Source: Falsiroseomonas frigidaquae (GTDB lineage: Bacteria; Pseudomonadota; Alphaproteobacteria; Acetobacterales; Acetobacteraceae). From it: a stretch of 64,000 bases of DNA. The stretch lies in the NCBI RefSeq assembly GCF_012163145.1, contig NZ_JAAVTX010000003.1, forward strand, positions 124,001 to 188,000, read 5' to 3'. Shown in pieces: positions 47,102 to 55,506 of the stretch. The number at the start of each line of letters is the position of its first letter. The first letter of the stretch is position 1. The notes below the pieces were generated by a model. It had not been told where the DNA came from. It did not search any database and worked only from the letters and a program-made list of their open reading frames with translations. A program made the position numbers and the translations under genes.

Positions 47102-48082
47102 ATGCCGCATGTGATCTGCGTCCGCCCGATCCACGAGGAAGCCATCGCGCGGATGCGCGCGACACCGGGCGTGACGGTGGATGTCCTGATGGACCTGTCG
47201 CCCGAAAGCCTCGCCGCCAACCTGCCGAAGGCGGACGCGCTGATCGTGCGGACCATCCGCATCGACCGCGCCTTCCTGGCGCATTGCACCAATCTGAAGA
47301 TCCTGGTCCGCCACGGCGTCGGCTACGACATCGTCGATGTGCCGGCGCTGACGGAACGCGGCATCCCGCTGGCCATCACGCCGGAGGCCAATGCGGTTTC
47401 CGTCGCCGAGCATGCGCTGATGATGATGCTGGCCTGCGCCCGCAAGCTGACCAGCTTCAACGCCAATATGCGCGCCGCCACGCCGGTCTGGGGCTCGCAG
47501 CCCGGGCTGCCGACCTTCGACCTGCAGGGCAAGACCGTGCTGGTGGTGGGCTTCGGCCGCATCGGCACGCGCGTCGCCAAGCTGTGCGCCGCCTTCGGCA
47601 TGCGCGTGCTGGTGCGCGACCCGAATATCGGCAAGGGCAGCATCCGCGGCCTGGGCTTCGAGCCGGTGGATGATGCGGCGACCGCGGCGGCGGAGGCGGA
47701 TATCGTCACCGTCCACGTCCCGAGCGGCCCGGCCACGCGCAACATGATCGACGGCGCCTTCATGGCGCGGATGAAGCCGGGTGCGGTGCTGGTGAATACC
47801 GCGCGCGGCACCATCGTGGACCAGGTGGCGCTGGAAGCCTCACTGCGCGCCGGGCACCTTTCCGCCGCCGGAATCGACGTGTTCGAGGAGGAGCCGGTGG
47901 AGACGCCGATCAGCCTGCTGTCCACGCCCAACCTCATCATGACCCCGCATGTCGCCGCCAGCACGGCGGAGGGGCTGCGGCGCATGGCGCTGGACAGCGC
48001 GGCCGCCGCCCTGGCCTGCTTCGACGGCACGCTGGACCCGGATGTCATCGTGAACAGCGAAGTCCTGGCACGCAGGAACTGA
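47102..48082 (+). CDS. D-isomer-type 2-hydroxyacid dehydrogenase (SerA/SlcC-like)
   Basis: A 326-aa NAD-dependent dehydrogenase. Rossmann motif [16 protein letters not shown] at mid-protein, catalytic Arg in [12 protein letters not shown], Glu in [11 protein letters not shown] and His in [13 protein letters not shown]; the N-terminal [16 protein letters not shown] is typical. No ACT regulatory domain, so it is unlikely to be a dedicated serine-biosynthesis enzyme. (S)-sulfolactate dehydrogenase SlcC belongs to this family, and the ComDE-like pair just upstream makes that a reasonable candidate. Confidence 0.85.
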   Translation: MPHVICVRPIHEEAIARMRATPGVTVDVLMDLSPESLAANLPKADALIVRTIRIDRAFLAHCTNLKILVRHGVGYDIVDVPALTERGIPLAITPEANAVSVAEHALMMMLACARKLTSFNANMRAATPVWGSQPGLPTFDLQGKTVLVVGFGRIGTRVAKLCAAFGMRVLVRDPNIGKGSIRGLGFEPVDDAATAAAEADIVTVHVPSGPATRNMIDGAFMARMKPGAVLVNTARGTIVDQVALEASLRAGHLSAAGIDVFEEEPVETPISLLSTPNLIMTPHVAASTAEGLRRMALDSAAAALACFDGTLDPDVIVNSEVLARRN

Positions 48083-48087
48083 CCGCC

Positions 48088-49761
48088 ATGCGCCGCCTGA
48101 TCCTCGCTGCCCTGCTGCTGGCCGCGCCCGCGGCGGCGGAACCCGCGCGCGCCACGCGTCAGATGGCCGCCACCGCCAGCCCGCATGCGACGCAGGCGGC
48201 ACTGGCGATGTTGCGCGCCGGCGGGTCGGCGGTGGATGCGGCGATCGCGGCACAGGCGGCGCTGTCGGTGGCGGAGCCGCATGCCAGCGGCGTGCTCGGC
48301 GGCGCCTTCGTGCTGGTCTGGGACCAGGCGGCGGCCCGACTGCGCTACTATGAGGGCATCTCCAGCGCGCCCGCCGCCAGCCAGGACCGGCTGACGGCGG
48401 GCGGCATCGGCCCCGCCACGGTGGCTCGGTCCGGCCGCGCCGTCGCGGTGCCGGGCACGGTGGCTGCACTGGCGCTGGCGCATGCGGCGCATGGCCGCCT
48501 GCCCTGGGCGGAGCTGTTCACGCCCGCCATCCAACTGGCGGAGGAAGGCTTCCCCCTGCCACCCTATCTGCACCGGGTGATCCGCAACCGCGCGGCGGAG
48601 CTGGCCCGCGTGCCGGCGATCCGCGCGCTGTATTTCGATCAGGAAGGCCAGCCGCTGGCCGCCGGCGCCACCTTCCGCAACCCGGACCAGGCGGAGGCGC
48701 TGCGCCTGCTGGCCAGCGAGGGCCCCGCCACCCTGTATGGCGGCACGCTGGGCCGCAGCGTGGTGCGGGCGGTGATGGACCACGCCGTGCCGGGCTGGAT
48801 GACGCTGGCCGACCTGGCCGCCTATCGCGCCGTGGAACGCACGCCGGTCTGCGCCGAGGCCTTCGCGCGCCGCATCTGCACCGCGGCCGCGCCGTCCTCC
48901 GGCGGCATCGCCGTGCTGCAGACGCTGGGGCTGGCCGAACGGCTCGGCATCGCGCAGGCGGAGCGCGACAGCGCCCAGGCGACGCATATCTTCATCGAGG
49001 CCAGCCGCCTCGCCACCGCCGATCGTCGCCGCTGGATGGGCGACCCGGACAAGGTGCCGGTGCCGCAGGCCGGGCTGCTGGCGCGCGACTACCTCGATGC
49101 GCGCGCCGCGCTGGCCGGGCCGGGACGGGCGCTGGAAACGGTGGCGCCCGGCACGCCGGCGGAACGCCACGGGGCGCTCCCCACCCCCAGCGACCCGATG
49201 GCGGAGGCGGCGACGACGCAGGTTTCCATCATCGACGCCGCCGGCAATGCGGTGGCCTTCACCACCACCAACAACCTGAACTTCGGCGCCGAGCTGCTGG
49301 CGATGGGCGTCACGCTGAACAACGGCATGACCAATTTCGCGGTCAATCCGGGCACCGCGGAGGCACCGGCGCAGAACCGCCTGGCGCCGGGCAAGCGGCC
49401 CGTCAGCACCATGGCGCCGACCATCGTCTTCGGCGCCGATGGACGGCCGGAGCTGGTGCTGGGCGCCGGCGGCGGCGCGCGCATCCCGGATGCGGTGGCG
49501 GCCGCGGTGATCGAGGTGCTGGCCTTCGGCGCCGATGCCGAACGCGCCACCGCCCGGCCCCGGATCGGCGCGCAGACCGGCACGGTGGAGCTGGAACAGG
49601 GAACACCGCTCGCCGCCTTGGCACCGGCCTTGCAGGCGATGGGCCATGCGCCGCGCGTGGCGGTGATGAATACCGGGCTGCAGGTGATCCGGCGGCTGCC
49701 GGATGGCACACTGGAGGGCGCGGCCGATCCGCGGCGGGATGGGGTGGCGGCGGGGGATTGA
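48088..49761 (+). CDS. ggt: Gamma-glutamyltransferase
   Basis: A 557-aa periplasmic Ntn hydrolase that cleaves gamma-glutamyl bonds of glutathione-like compounds. Signal peptide about residues 1-18 ([18 protein letters not shown]), large-subunit motif [22 protein letters not shown], nucleophile Thr in [11 protein letters not shown] (about T376) that marks autoprocessing, and later [13 protein letters not shown]. It starts 5 bases after the dehydrogenase stop, so it belongs to the same transcript. Confidence 0.92.
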   Translation: MRRLILAALLLAAPAAAEPARATRQMAATASPHATQAALAMLRAGGSAVDAAIAAQAALSVAEPHASGVLGGAFVLVWDQAAARLRYYEGISSAPAASQDRLTAGGIGPATVARSGRAVAVPGTVAALALAHAAHGRLPWAELFTPAIQLAEEGFPLPPYLHRVIRNRAAELARVPAIRALYFDQEGQPLAAGATFRNPDQAEALRLLASEGPATLYGGTLGRSVVRAVMDHAVPGWMTLADLAAYRAVERTPVCAEAFARRICTAAAPSSGGIAVLQTLGLAERLGIAQAERDSAQATHIFIEASRLATADRRRWMGDPDKVPVPQAGLLARDYLDARAALAGPGRALETVAPGTPAERHGALPTPSDPMAEAATTQVSIIDAAGNAVAFTTTNNLNFGAELLAMGVTLNNGMTNFAVNPGTAEAPAQNRLAPGKRPVSTMAPTIVFGADGRPELVLGAGGGARIPDAVAAAVIEVLAFGADAERATARPRIGAQTGTVELEQGTPLAALAPALQAMGHAPRVAVMNTGLQVIRRLPDGTLEGAADPRRDGVAAGD

Positions 49762-49890
49762 TCCCACCTCCTGCGCCAACCGGCCAATGACATCGCGACC
49801 TGCGGCCCGGAGGGCCGAGGCCGCGAACGCGGCCCGCCGCCTATGCGGCGAAGCCAAGCCGCGCGGATGCGCGGCGCACGGCGCCTGAGT

Positions 49891-49915
49891 GGCAGGAAGG
49901 CTTCGCCTTCCTGCC
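49891..49915. terminator. Hairpin between convergent ggt and Bug receptor genes
   Basis: Perfect 11-bp arms GGCAGGAAGGC (49891-49901) and GCCTTCCTGCC (49905-49915) with a 3-base loop, preceded by further G/C palindromes from about 49,800. Lies between convergent stop codons, 7 bases from the end of the Bug gene. No T-tract, so it is a candidate bidirectional transcript end only. Confidence 0.45.
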
Positions 49916-49922
49916 CGAAGAA

Positions 49923-50906
49923 TCAGTCGAACTGGATATTCGCGCGCCGGATCACCTCGGCGTATTTCGCGGCATCCCTTCGCAGCAGCGCCGCGGCATC
50001 GGCGCTGGTGCCGCCGCCGGGGATGAAGCCGGCATCGGCCACGCGCTGGCGCAGGCCGGGGTCGGACAGTGCCTTGTTCACCGCCTGCACCCAACGCTCG
50101 CTGATGGCGGAGGGCAGGCCGGGCGGGCCCATCACCATGTACCAGACGGCCGCGTCGAAATCGGGGAAGCCGCTTTCGGCGATGGTCGGCACATCCGGCA
50201 GCGTCGGGACCCGCTCCTTCAAGGTGGTGGCCAGCGCCCGCACGCGGCCGGCGCGGATATGCGGCAGGTAGGTGGGCAGGGTGTCGATGGCGATGTCGAT
50301 GCGCCCGGCCAGCACCTCGTTCACCGCCTGGCCGGTGCCGCGGAACGGGATATGCGTCATGTCCAGCCCGGCCGCGAAGGACAGGGCCGCCGCCGCCAGG
50401 TGCTGCTGGGTCGCGATGCCGGAGGAGGAGTAGTTCAGCTTCCCCGGATTCGCCTTCGCATGCGCGATGAACTGGTCGAAGGTCTGCGCCGGCGAATCCA
50501 ACGGCACCACCGCCACCAGCGGCACGGTGCCGGCCAGCACCACGGCGGTCTGGTCGGCGATGATGTCGAAGGGCGGCGGCTTCATCGTCGGCGGCACGAC
50601 GGCGGATGCGCTGACCGTGGTCATCAGCATCTGGTAGCCATCCGGCCGGCCGCGCGCATTGGTCGTCGCCGCGATGGTGCCGGACCCGCCGGCGCGATTC
50701 TCGATGGCGATGGCCTGGCCGAATTCCGCCTGCAGCGCGGGCTGCAGCAGGCGGGCGATGATGTCCGTGCCGCCGCCCGGCGCGAAGCCGACAAGCAGGG
50801 CGACGGTACGGGTGGGGTAGCTGCCCTGGCTGCTACCTTGGGCCAGGCCCGGCAGTGGCAAGGCGACAGCGCCCGCCGCCGCCAAAAGGCCGCGTCGTGA
50901 GAACAT
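49923..50906 (-). CDS. Bug-family tripartite tricarboxylate transporter receptor
   Basis: A 327-aa periplasmic solute-binding protein. Signal with a twin-arginine-like SRRGLLAAAGAVALPLPGLAQ. Family features are YPTRTVALLVGFAPGGGTDIIARLL, QAIAIENRAGGSGTIAA and PDGYQMLMTTVSASAV. The TctA/TctB permease genes are not here, as is common for the many orphan Bug receptors. The ligand is probably a small carboxylate; the enoyl-CoA hydratase gene lies just upstream on the same strand. Confidence 0.92.
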   Translation of the reverse strand: MFSRRGLLAAAGAVALPLPGLAQGSSQGSYPTRTVALLVGFAPGGGTDIIARLLQPALQAEFGQAIAIENRAGGSGTIAATTNARGRPDGYQMLMTTVSASAVVPPTMKPPPFDIIADQTAVVLAGTVPLVAVVPLDSPAQTFDQFIAHAKANPGKLNYSSSGIATQQHLAAAALSFAAGLDMTHIPFRGTGQAVNEVLAGRIDIAIDTLPTYLPHIRAGRVRALATTLKERVPTLPDVPTIAESGFPDFDAAVWYMVMGPPGLPSAISERWVQAVNKALSDPGLRQRVADAGFIPGGGTSADAAALLRRDAAKYAEVIRRANIQFD

Positions 50907-50949
50907 GGTTCCTCCGGTTTTTACTTATGGACCGAAGGATGCCGTGCGG

Positions 50950-51726
50950 TCAGGTTCCCGTCCAGACCGGCTTCCGCTTGGCGAGGAAGGCCTGCACCCC
51001 TTCGCGGAAATCATTGCTGCCGAAGCACATGGTCACCAGGTCGTCGCCCTCGATGGTGCCGGCCGCCAGGCGCAGGCGCTTCAGCGCCACCTTGGTCGCG
51101 GTCAGCGTCAGCGGCGCCATGCCGGCGATCTCCTCCGCCAGCTTCTCGGCGCGCGCCGCGAGGGCTTCGGGCGTGTCCAGCATCTCGGAGATGAAGCCGG
51201 CGGACAGCGCCTCCGGCGCATCCATCAGCCGCGCGGTGAAGATCAGGTCCTTCAGCTTGGCGGGGCCGATCAGCGCGGCGAAGCGGGAGATGTTCATGGT
51301 GGACAGCGTATTGCCGAGCGTGCGCGCCACCGGCACGCCGAAGCGCGCATTGGCGCTGGCGATCCGCATGTCGCAGACCCCCGCAATCCCCAGCCCTCCG
51401 CCGACGCAGGCGCCGGCCACCGCGGCGATGACGGGCTTCGGGCAATCCTCGATCGCGGACAGCACGCGGTCGATCCGCGTCTCATAGTCCAGCGCGTCCT
51501 GGCCGGTGGTGAAGTTCTGGAACTGGCTGATGTCGGTGCCGGCCGCGAAGGCCTTGCCGCCGGCGCCGGTGATGACCCAGCAGCGAATCGCCGGATCCTT
51601 CGCCACCGCGGCGGCCTGTTCGAACAGCCCCTCATACATCGGGAAGGTCATGGCGTTACGCTGGTCCGGGCGGTTCAGCGTGGTCCAGGCCACCGGGCCG
51701 CGGGTCTCGTGCAGGATATCGGGCAT
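50950..51726 (-). CDS. Enoyl-CoA hydratase/isomerase family protein
   Basis: A 258-aa crotonase-fold protein. Oxyanion-hole segments AFAAGTDISQFQ and AAVAGACVGGGLGIAGVCDM are intact; the usual catalytic Glu positions are less clear (ARTLGNTLSTMN in the second loop), so it could be a hydratase, isomerase or lyase. AGGAGGA stands before the ATG at 51726. It precedes the Bug receptor gene and is divergent from the D-tartrate-dehydratase-like gene. Confidence 0.85.
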   Translation of the reverse strand: MPDILHETRGPVAWTTLNRPDQRNAMTFPMYEGLFEQAAAVAKDPAIRCWVITGAGGKAFAAGTDISQFQNFTTGQDALDYETRIDRVLSAIEDCPKPVIAAVAGACVGGGLGIAGVCDMRIASANARFGVPVARTLGNTLSTMNISRFAALIGPAKLKDLIFTARLMDAPEALSAGFISEMLDTPEALAARAEKLAEEIAGMAPLTLTATKVALKRLRLAAGTIEGDDLVTMCFGSNDFREGVQAFLAKRKPVWTGT

Positions 51727-51818
51727 ATTGGTTCCTCCTCCCCCTCTTGTGCGCCCCCTCTTGTGCAGTGGTCGGGTGCGGGGCGACAAGTCCGGCAACC
51801 GGATGGAGACCGACAAGA

Positions 51819-53000
51819 ATGCGTATCGTCAGCGTCAAGCAGGGCATTGCCCCGATCGCGAGCGACATCGCCAATGCCTATATCGACTTCTCGAAGATGA
51901 CCGCCTCCATCGTCGCGGTCACCGTGGAAGGCGAAGGCGGGGCGCGGGCCACCGGCTACGGCTTCAACTCCAATGGCCGCTACGCCCAGCCCGGCCTGCT
52001 GGCCGAACGCTTCGTGCCGCGGCTGCTGGAGGCGACGGAGGCGCAGGTCACGGCCCCGGATGGCAAGCTGAACCCGCAGGGCGCCTGGTCGGCGATGATG
52101 AAGAACGAGAAGCCCGGCGGGCATGGGGAGCGCAGCGTCGCCGTCGGCGTGCTGGACATGGCGCTGTGGGATGCCGCGGCGAAGCTGGAGGGTGTGCCGC
52201 TGTGGCGCCTGCTGGCCGATCGCTACAATGGCGGCCAGGCGGATGACGCGGCCTGGGTCTATGCCGCGGGCGGCTACTACTACCCCGGCAAGGGGGTGGA
52301 TGCGCTGGTCGAGGAGATGAAGCGCTACCTCGGCATGGGCTATGCGACCGTGAAGATGAAGATCGGCGGCGCCCCCGGCACCGCCCTGGCCGATGCGCTG
52401 GCCGAGGATATCGAGCGGATCGAGGCGGTGGTGAAGCTGCTCGGAGGCGATGGCAGCAAGCTTGCTGTCGATGTGAATGGCCGCTTCGACCTGCAGGCGG
52501 CGCTCGCCTATGCCGAAGCCTTGGCGCCGATGAAGCTGCGCTGGTACGAGGAACCGCTCGACCCGCTGGATTATTCCACGCATGCGACGCTGGCGGAACA
52601 TTATGGGCCGCCGATCGCGACCGGCGAAAACCTGTTCTCCATGCTGGATGCGCGCAACCTGATCCGCCATGGCGGGCTGCGGCCGGATCGCGACATCCTG
52701 CAGATGGACCCGGCGCTGTCCTATGGGTTGTGCGAATATCTGCGGACGCTGGATATGCTGGCCGCCCATGGCTGGTCCCGCCGCCGCTGCGTGCCGCATG
52801 GCGGGCACCAGTTCGCGCTGAACATCGCGGTGGGCCTCGGGCTGGGCGGCAATGAAAGCTATCCGGAGGTTTTTGCCCCGTTTGGCGGCTTCGCCGATGA
52901 CGTGCCGGTGGTGGAAGGGCGCGTGGCCATGCCGGATATTCCCGGCGTAGGCTTCGAGGCGAAGAACAAGCTGTACGACGTCTTCAAGGGCCTCGGCTGA
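51819..53000 (+). CDS. Enolase-superfamily dehydratase, D(-)-tartrate dehydratase-like
   Basis: A 393-aa mandelate racemase/muconate lactonizing-type enzyme. From memory it closely resembles Bradyrhizobium D-tartrate dehydratase: IRNAYIDF-like IANAYIDFSKMTAS, GYGFNSNGRYAQPG, KNEKPGGHGERSVAVG, YAAGGYYYPGKG, the KMKIGGAP acid/base Lys, LAVDVNGRFDL metal Asp, YEEPLDPLDY and ATGENLFS, and the catalytic His segment CVPHGGHQFALNIA. Converts a tartrate-like acid to the 2-oxo acid. Followed by a PrpF-like isomerase with a TGATG overlap. Confidence 0.87.
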   Translation: MRIVSVKQGIAPIASDIANAYIDFSKMTASIVAVTVEGEGGARATGYGFNSNGRYAQPGLLAERFVPRLLEATEAQVTAPDGKLNPQGAWSAMMKNEKPGGHGERSVAVGVLDMALWDAAAKLEGVPLWRLLADRYNGGQADDAAWVYAAGGYYYPGKGVDALVEEMKRYLGMGYATVKMKIGGAPGTALADALAEDIERIEAVVKLLGGDGSKLAVDVNGRFDLQAALAYAEALAPMKLRWYEEPLDPLDYSTHATLAEHYGPPIATGENLFSMLDARNLIRHGGLRPDRDILQMDPALSYGLCEYLRTLDMLAAHGWSRRRCVPHGGHQFALNIAVGLGLGGNESYPEVFAPFGGFADDVPVVEGRVAMPDIPGVGFEAKNKLYDVFKGLG

Positions 53001-54142
53001 TGCCCCAGCGCGCCATCCCCGCCGTCTTCATGCGCGGCGGCACCAGCAAGGCCATCATGTTCCACGCCCGCGACCTGCCGGCGGATCGCGCGGAATGGGA
53101 TGCGATCTTCATGGCGGCGCTGGGCACGCCGGACCCCTATGGCCGCCAGCTCAACGGCATGGGCGGCGGCGTGTCCTCGCTGTCGAAGATCTGCGTGCTG
53201 GCGCCCTCGGCGCGGGATGACGCGGATATCGACTACACCTTCGCCCAGGTGCTGATCCGCGAGGCGCGGGTGGATTGGAAGGGCAATTGCGGCAATATGA
53301 GCTCCGCCGTCGGCCCCTTCGCGGTGGATGAGGGCCTGGTGCGGCCGAATGGCACGCAGGCCACGGTCCGCATCTACAACACCAATACGAAGAAGATCAT
53401 CCACAACACCTTCGAGCTGGAGGATGGCCGCGCCAAGGTCCTGGGCGACCTGGCCATCCCGGGCGTCGGCGGCACGGGCGCGCCGGTGCGGCTGGATTTC
53501 GTGCAGCCGGGCGGCGCCACCACCGGGCGGCTGCTGCCCTCCGGCCAGGTGCTGGACGTGCTGGAGGTCCCGGGCTTCGGCCGGATCGAGGCCTCCCTCG
53601 TCGATGCCGCCAACGCTTCCGCCTTCATCCGGGCGCGGGATATCGGCCTGACGGGGCGCGAATTGCCGGGGGAGCTGGAGGCGCGGCCGGAAATCCTGGC
53701 GCTGCTCGATGCCATCCGGCTGCAGGCCAGCATCCGCATGGGCATCGGGGCGGACCTCCCGGCGGCCAAGGCGATCAGCTCCGTCCCCTATATCGGCTTC
53801 GTCAGCCCGCCCGCCGATGCGCCGACCCTGTCGGGGGAGACCATCGCGCAAGGGCAGATCGACCTGGCGGCGCGCATCATCTCCAACGGCCAGCCGCACC
53901 GGGCGCTGCCGCTGACCGGGTCGCTGTGCACGGCCGTCGCGGCACGCATCGCGGGGACGCTGGTGGCGGAATGTCTCGGCGAAGGGGTGGCGGCGGGGCC
54001 GATCCGCATCGGCATGCCGTCCGGCGTGCTGACGGTTGGCGCGGATGTGGTGCAGGAGGCGGGGGCCTGGGTGGCCCGCGCCGGGTCCTTCTACCGCACC
54101 GCGCGGCGGCTGTTCGATGGCCGGGTCTGGATTCCGGGCTGA
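53000..54142 (+). CDS. PrpF-family isomerase (methylaconitate/oxalomesaconate type)
   Basis: A 380-aa diaminopimelate-epimerase-fold protein. AVFMRGGTSKAIMFH, GMGGGVSSLSKICVL and WKGNCGNMSSAVGPFAV, which carries the conserved Cys and glycines, are hallmarks of PrpF, as is the later AKAISSVPYIGFVSPP. PrpF members shift double bonds in unsaturated tricarboxylates or dicarboxylates. Coupling to the tartrate-dehydratase-like gene suggests a hydroxydicarboxylate pathway, but the exact substrate is not decidable from sequence. Confidence 0.88.
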   Translation: MPQRAIPAVFMRGGTSKAIMFHARDLPADRAEWDAIFMAALGTPDPYGRQLNGMGGGVSSLSKICVLAPSARDDADIDYTFAQVLIREARVDWKGNCGNMSSAVGPFAVDEGLVRPNGTQATVRIYNTNTKKIIHNTFELEDGRAKVLGDLAIPGVGGTGAPVRLDFVQPGGATTGRLLPSGQVLDVLEVPGFGRIEASLVDAANASAFIRARDIGLTGRELPGELEARPEILALLDAIRLQASIRMGIGADLPAAKAISSVPYIGFVSPPADAPTLSGETIAQGQIDLAARIISNGQPHRALPLTGSLCTAVAARIAGTLVAECLGEGVAAGPIRIGMPSGVLTVGADVVQEAGAWVARAGSFYRTARRLFDGRVWIPG

Positions 54143-54145
54143 CCT

Positions 54146-55177
54146 TCAGCGCGCCAGCCACTCCCGGGAAAAACGGTCGGCACCGGAGGGCAGCGGCGCT
54201 GCGGGATCAGCGGTGAACGCCAGGATATCGCCCACCACCGCCGCCCGGTTGCTGTCGGTCAGCAACAGGTGAAACCCCTCCTCATGAATGCCGATCCGCA
54301 CCGGGCTGTCCGGTGGCAGGGCGTTCAGGGCGCGGCGGACCGGGCGGGCCGGGATTAGCGAATCCTTGTCGCCATACAGCAGCAGCACCGGCACCGGGCG
54401 CTGCGCGGCATCGCGGCAACAGGTGGGCAGGGCGGCCGTCGCCGCATCCATCAGGTCCACCAGCCCGACCGCGGCATCCACCCGGGTGCTGCGCAGCACC
54501 AGGGGGTCCCGTCCCAGCCGGCGCAGCGCCGCCATGTTGTCGCTGGCGACGATGCCGCCCACCCCGCCCTGGAAGCCAAGGATCGGCATGGTCCGCGCCG
54601 CCACCCAGAGCCCGCCGCGCATCACCGCATTCATGCTGGCCCGGCCCCATAGCGCGGGGGCGAGCAGCACATAGCCATCCACCGGCGGCGGATCGGCGCT
54701 GGTGCCGGCCACCACCGCCACGGCGCCGCCCATGCTTTCCCCCATAAGGAACAGCGGCAGGCCGGGGTGGCGGGCGCGCAGCAGGCGGGCAGCGGTCGCG
54801 GCGTCCTCCGCCAGCGTCGCCTCCCCCGGCCAGTAGCCACGGTTGGGGGACCGGCCGAAGCCGCGCTGGTCATAGGCATAGACCAGCAGCCCGCCCGCAT
54901 TGAGCTGGCCGATGCTGTCGGTCAGGAAATTGCCGGAATGGTCGTTGAAGCCGTGCAGCGCCAGCAGCACGGCACGCGGCGGCACCCCATCCGCCCGCCC
55001 ATCTGGCGGAAAGGCGCGCATCGGCAACCGGGCGCCATCGGCCGCCACCACCGCATCCTGCGCCAAGGCGGGCGGGGCGATGGCAGGGCCCATCGGCATC
55101 ACCACCGGCGTGCAGGCGGCCCCCAGCAGCAAGGCGAGGCAGGCCAGGACCACCCGGGGGGAGGCGATGGGTCGCAT
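54146..55177 (-). CDS. Alpha/beta hydrolase lipoprotein (monoacylglycerol lipase-like)
   Basis: A 343-aa hydrolase with a lipoprotein signal (LALLLGAACT; lipobox LGAAC, Cys about residue 22), so it is probably lipid-anchored in the envelope. Catalytic triad elements: nucleophile Ser in LMGESMGGAVAV, acid in LLYGDKDSLIPA, His in HEEGFHLLLTD; oxyanion strand LLALHGFNDHSGNF. Resembles serine aminopeptidase S33/monoacylglycerol lipases. It converges with the PrpF gene with only 3 bases between the stop codons. Confidence 0.87.
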   Translation of the reverse strand: MRPIASPRVVLACLALLLGAACTPVVMPMGPAIAPPALAQDAVVAADGARLPMRAFPPDGRADGVPPRAVLLALHGFNDHSGNFLTDSIGQLNAGGLLVYAYDQRGFGRSPNRGYWPGEATLAEDAATAARLLRARHPGLPLFLMGESMGGAVAVVAGTSADPPPVDGYVLLAPALWGRASMNAVMRGGLWVAARTMPILGFQGGVGGIVASDNMAALRRLGRDPLVLRSTRVDAAVGLVDLMDAATAALPTCCRDAAQRPVPVLLLYGDKDSLIPARPVRRALNALPPDSPVRIGIHEEGFHLLLTDSNRAAVVGDILAFTADPAAPLPSGADRFSREWLAR

Positions 55178-55280
55178 GCCGCAGGGGTAGCGCGAACCGC
55201 CCGGGCTGGTCCATCGCCCCCGGCCCCCCTATGTTCCGGGTCGCCACACAGACCACCGCAACAGCCCACCAAGGACCGCC

Positions 55281-55505
55281 ATGCGCGATGCCCGCCAGAC
55301 CGGCTATACCCCGGTCGCCCTGCCCGGCGTGACGCCGGAGGAAACCATCACGACCACCAGCCGCACCGTCGGCTGCGACGGCGGCGGCGGCGCGCTGGGG
55401 CATCCGCTGGTCTTCCTGCGCATCGAGCAGCACCAGGTGACCTGCCCCTATTGCTCCCGCACCTATGTCCTGGCCGAAGGCGCGGGCGACGACGGCGGCC
55501 ATTGA
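55281..55505 (+). CDS. Zinc-finger domain protein (zf-CHCC, NDUFS6-like)
   Basis: A 74-aa protein with a single zinc-binding pattern: Cys at VGCDGGG, His in ALGHPLVFL and the pair in VTCPYCSRTYVL. This is the compact CHCC finger found in alphaproteobacterial proteins related to the complex I accessory subunit NDUFS6. It ends one base before the polA start and is probably co-transcribed with it. Confidence 0.82.
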   Translation: MRDARQTGYTPVALPGVTPEETITTTSRTVGCDGGGGALGHPLVFLRIEQHQVTCPYCSRTYVLAEGAGDDGGH

Positions 55506-55506
55506 G

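Noticed and set aside
47323-50094. Minus-strand 923-codon frame opposite the dehydrogenase and gamma-glutamyltransferase genes
   Set aside because: No recognisable domain and His/Gln/Arg-rich composition; both plus-strand genes have complete active-site motifs.
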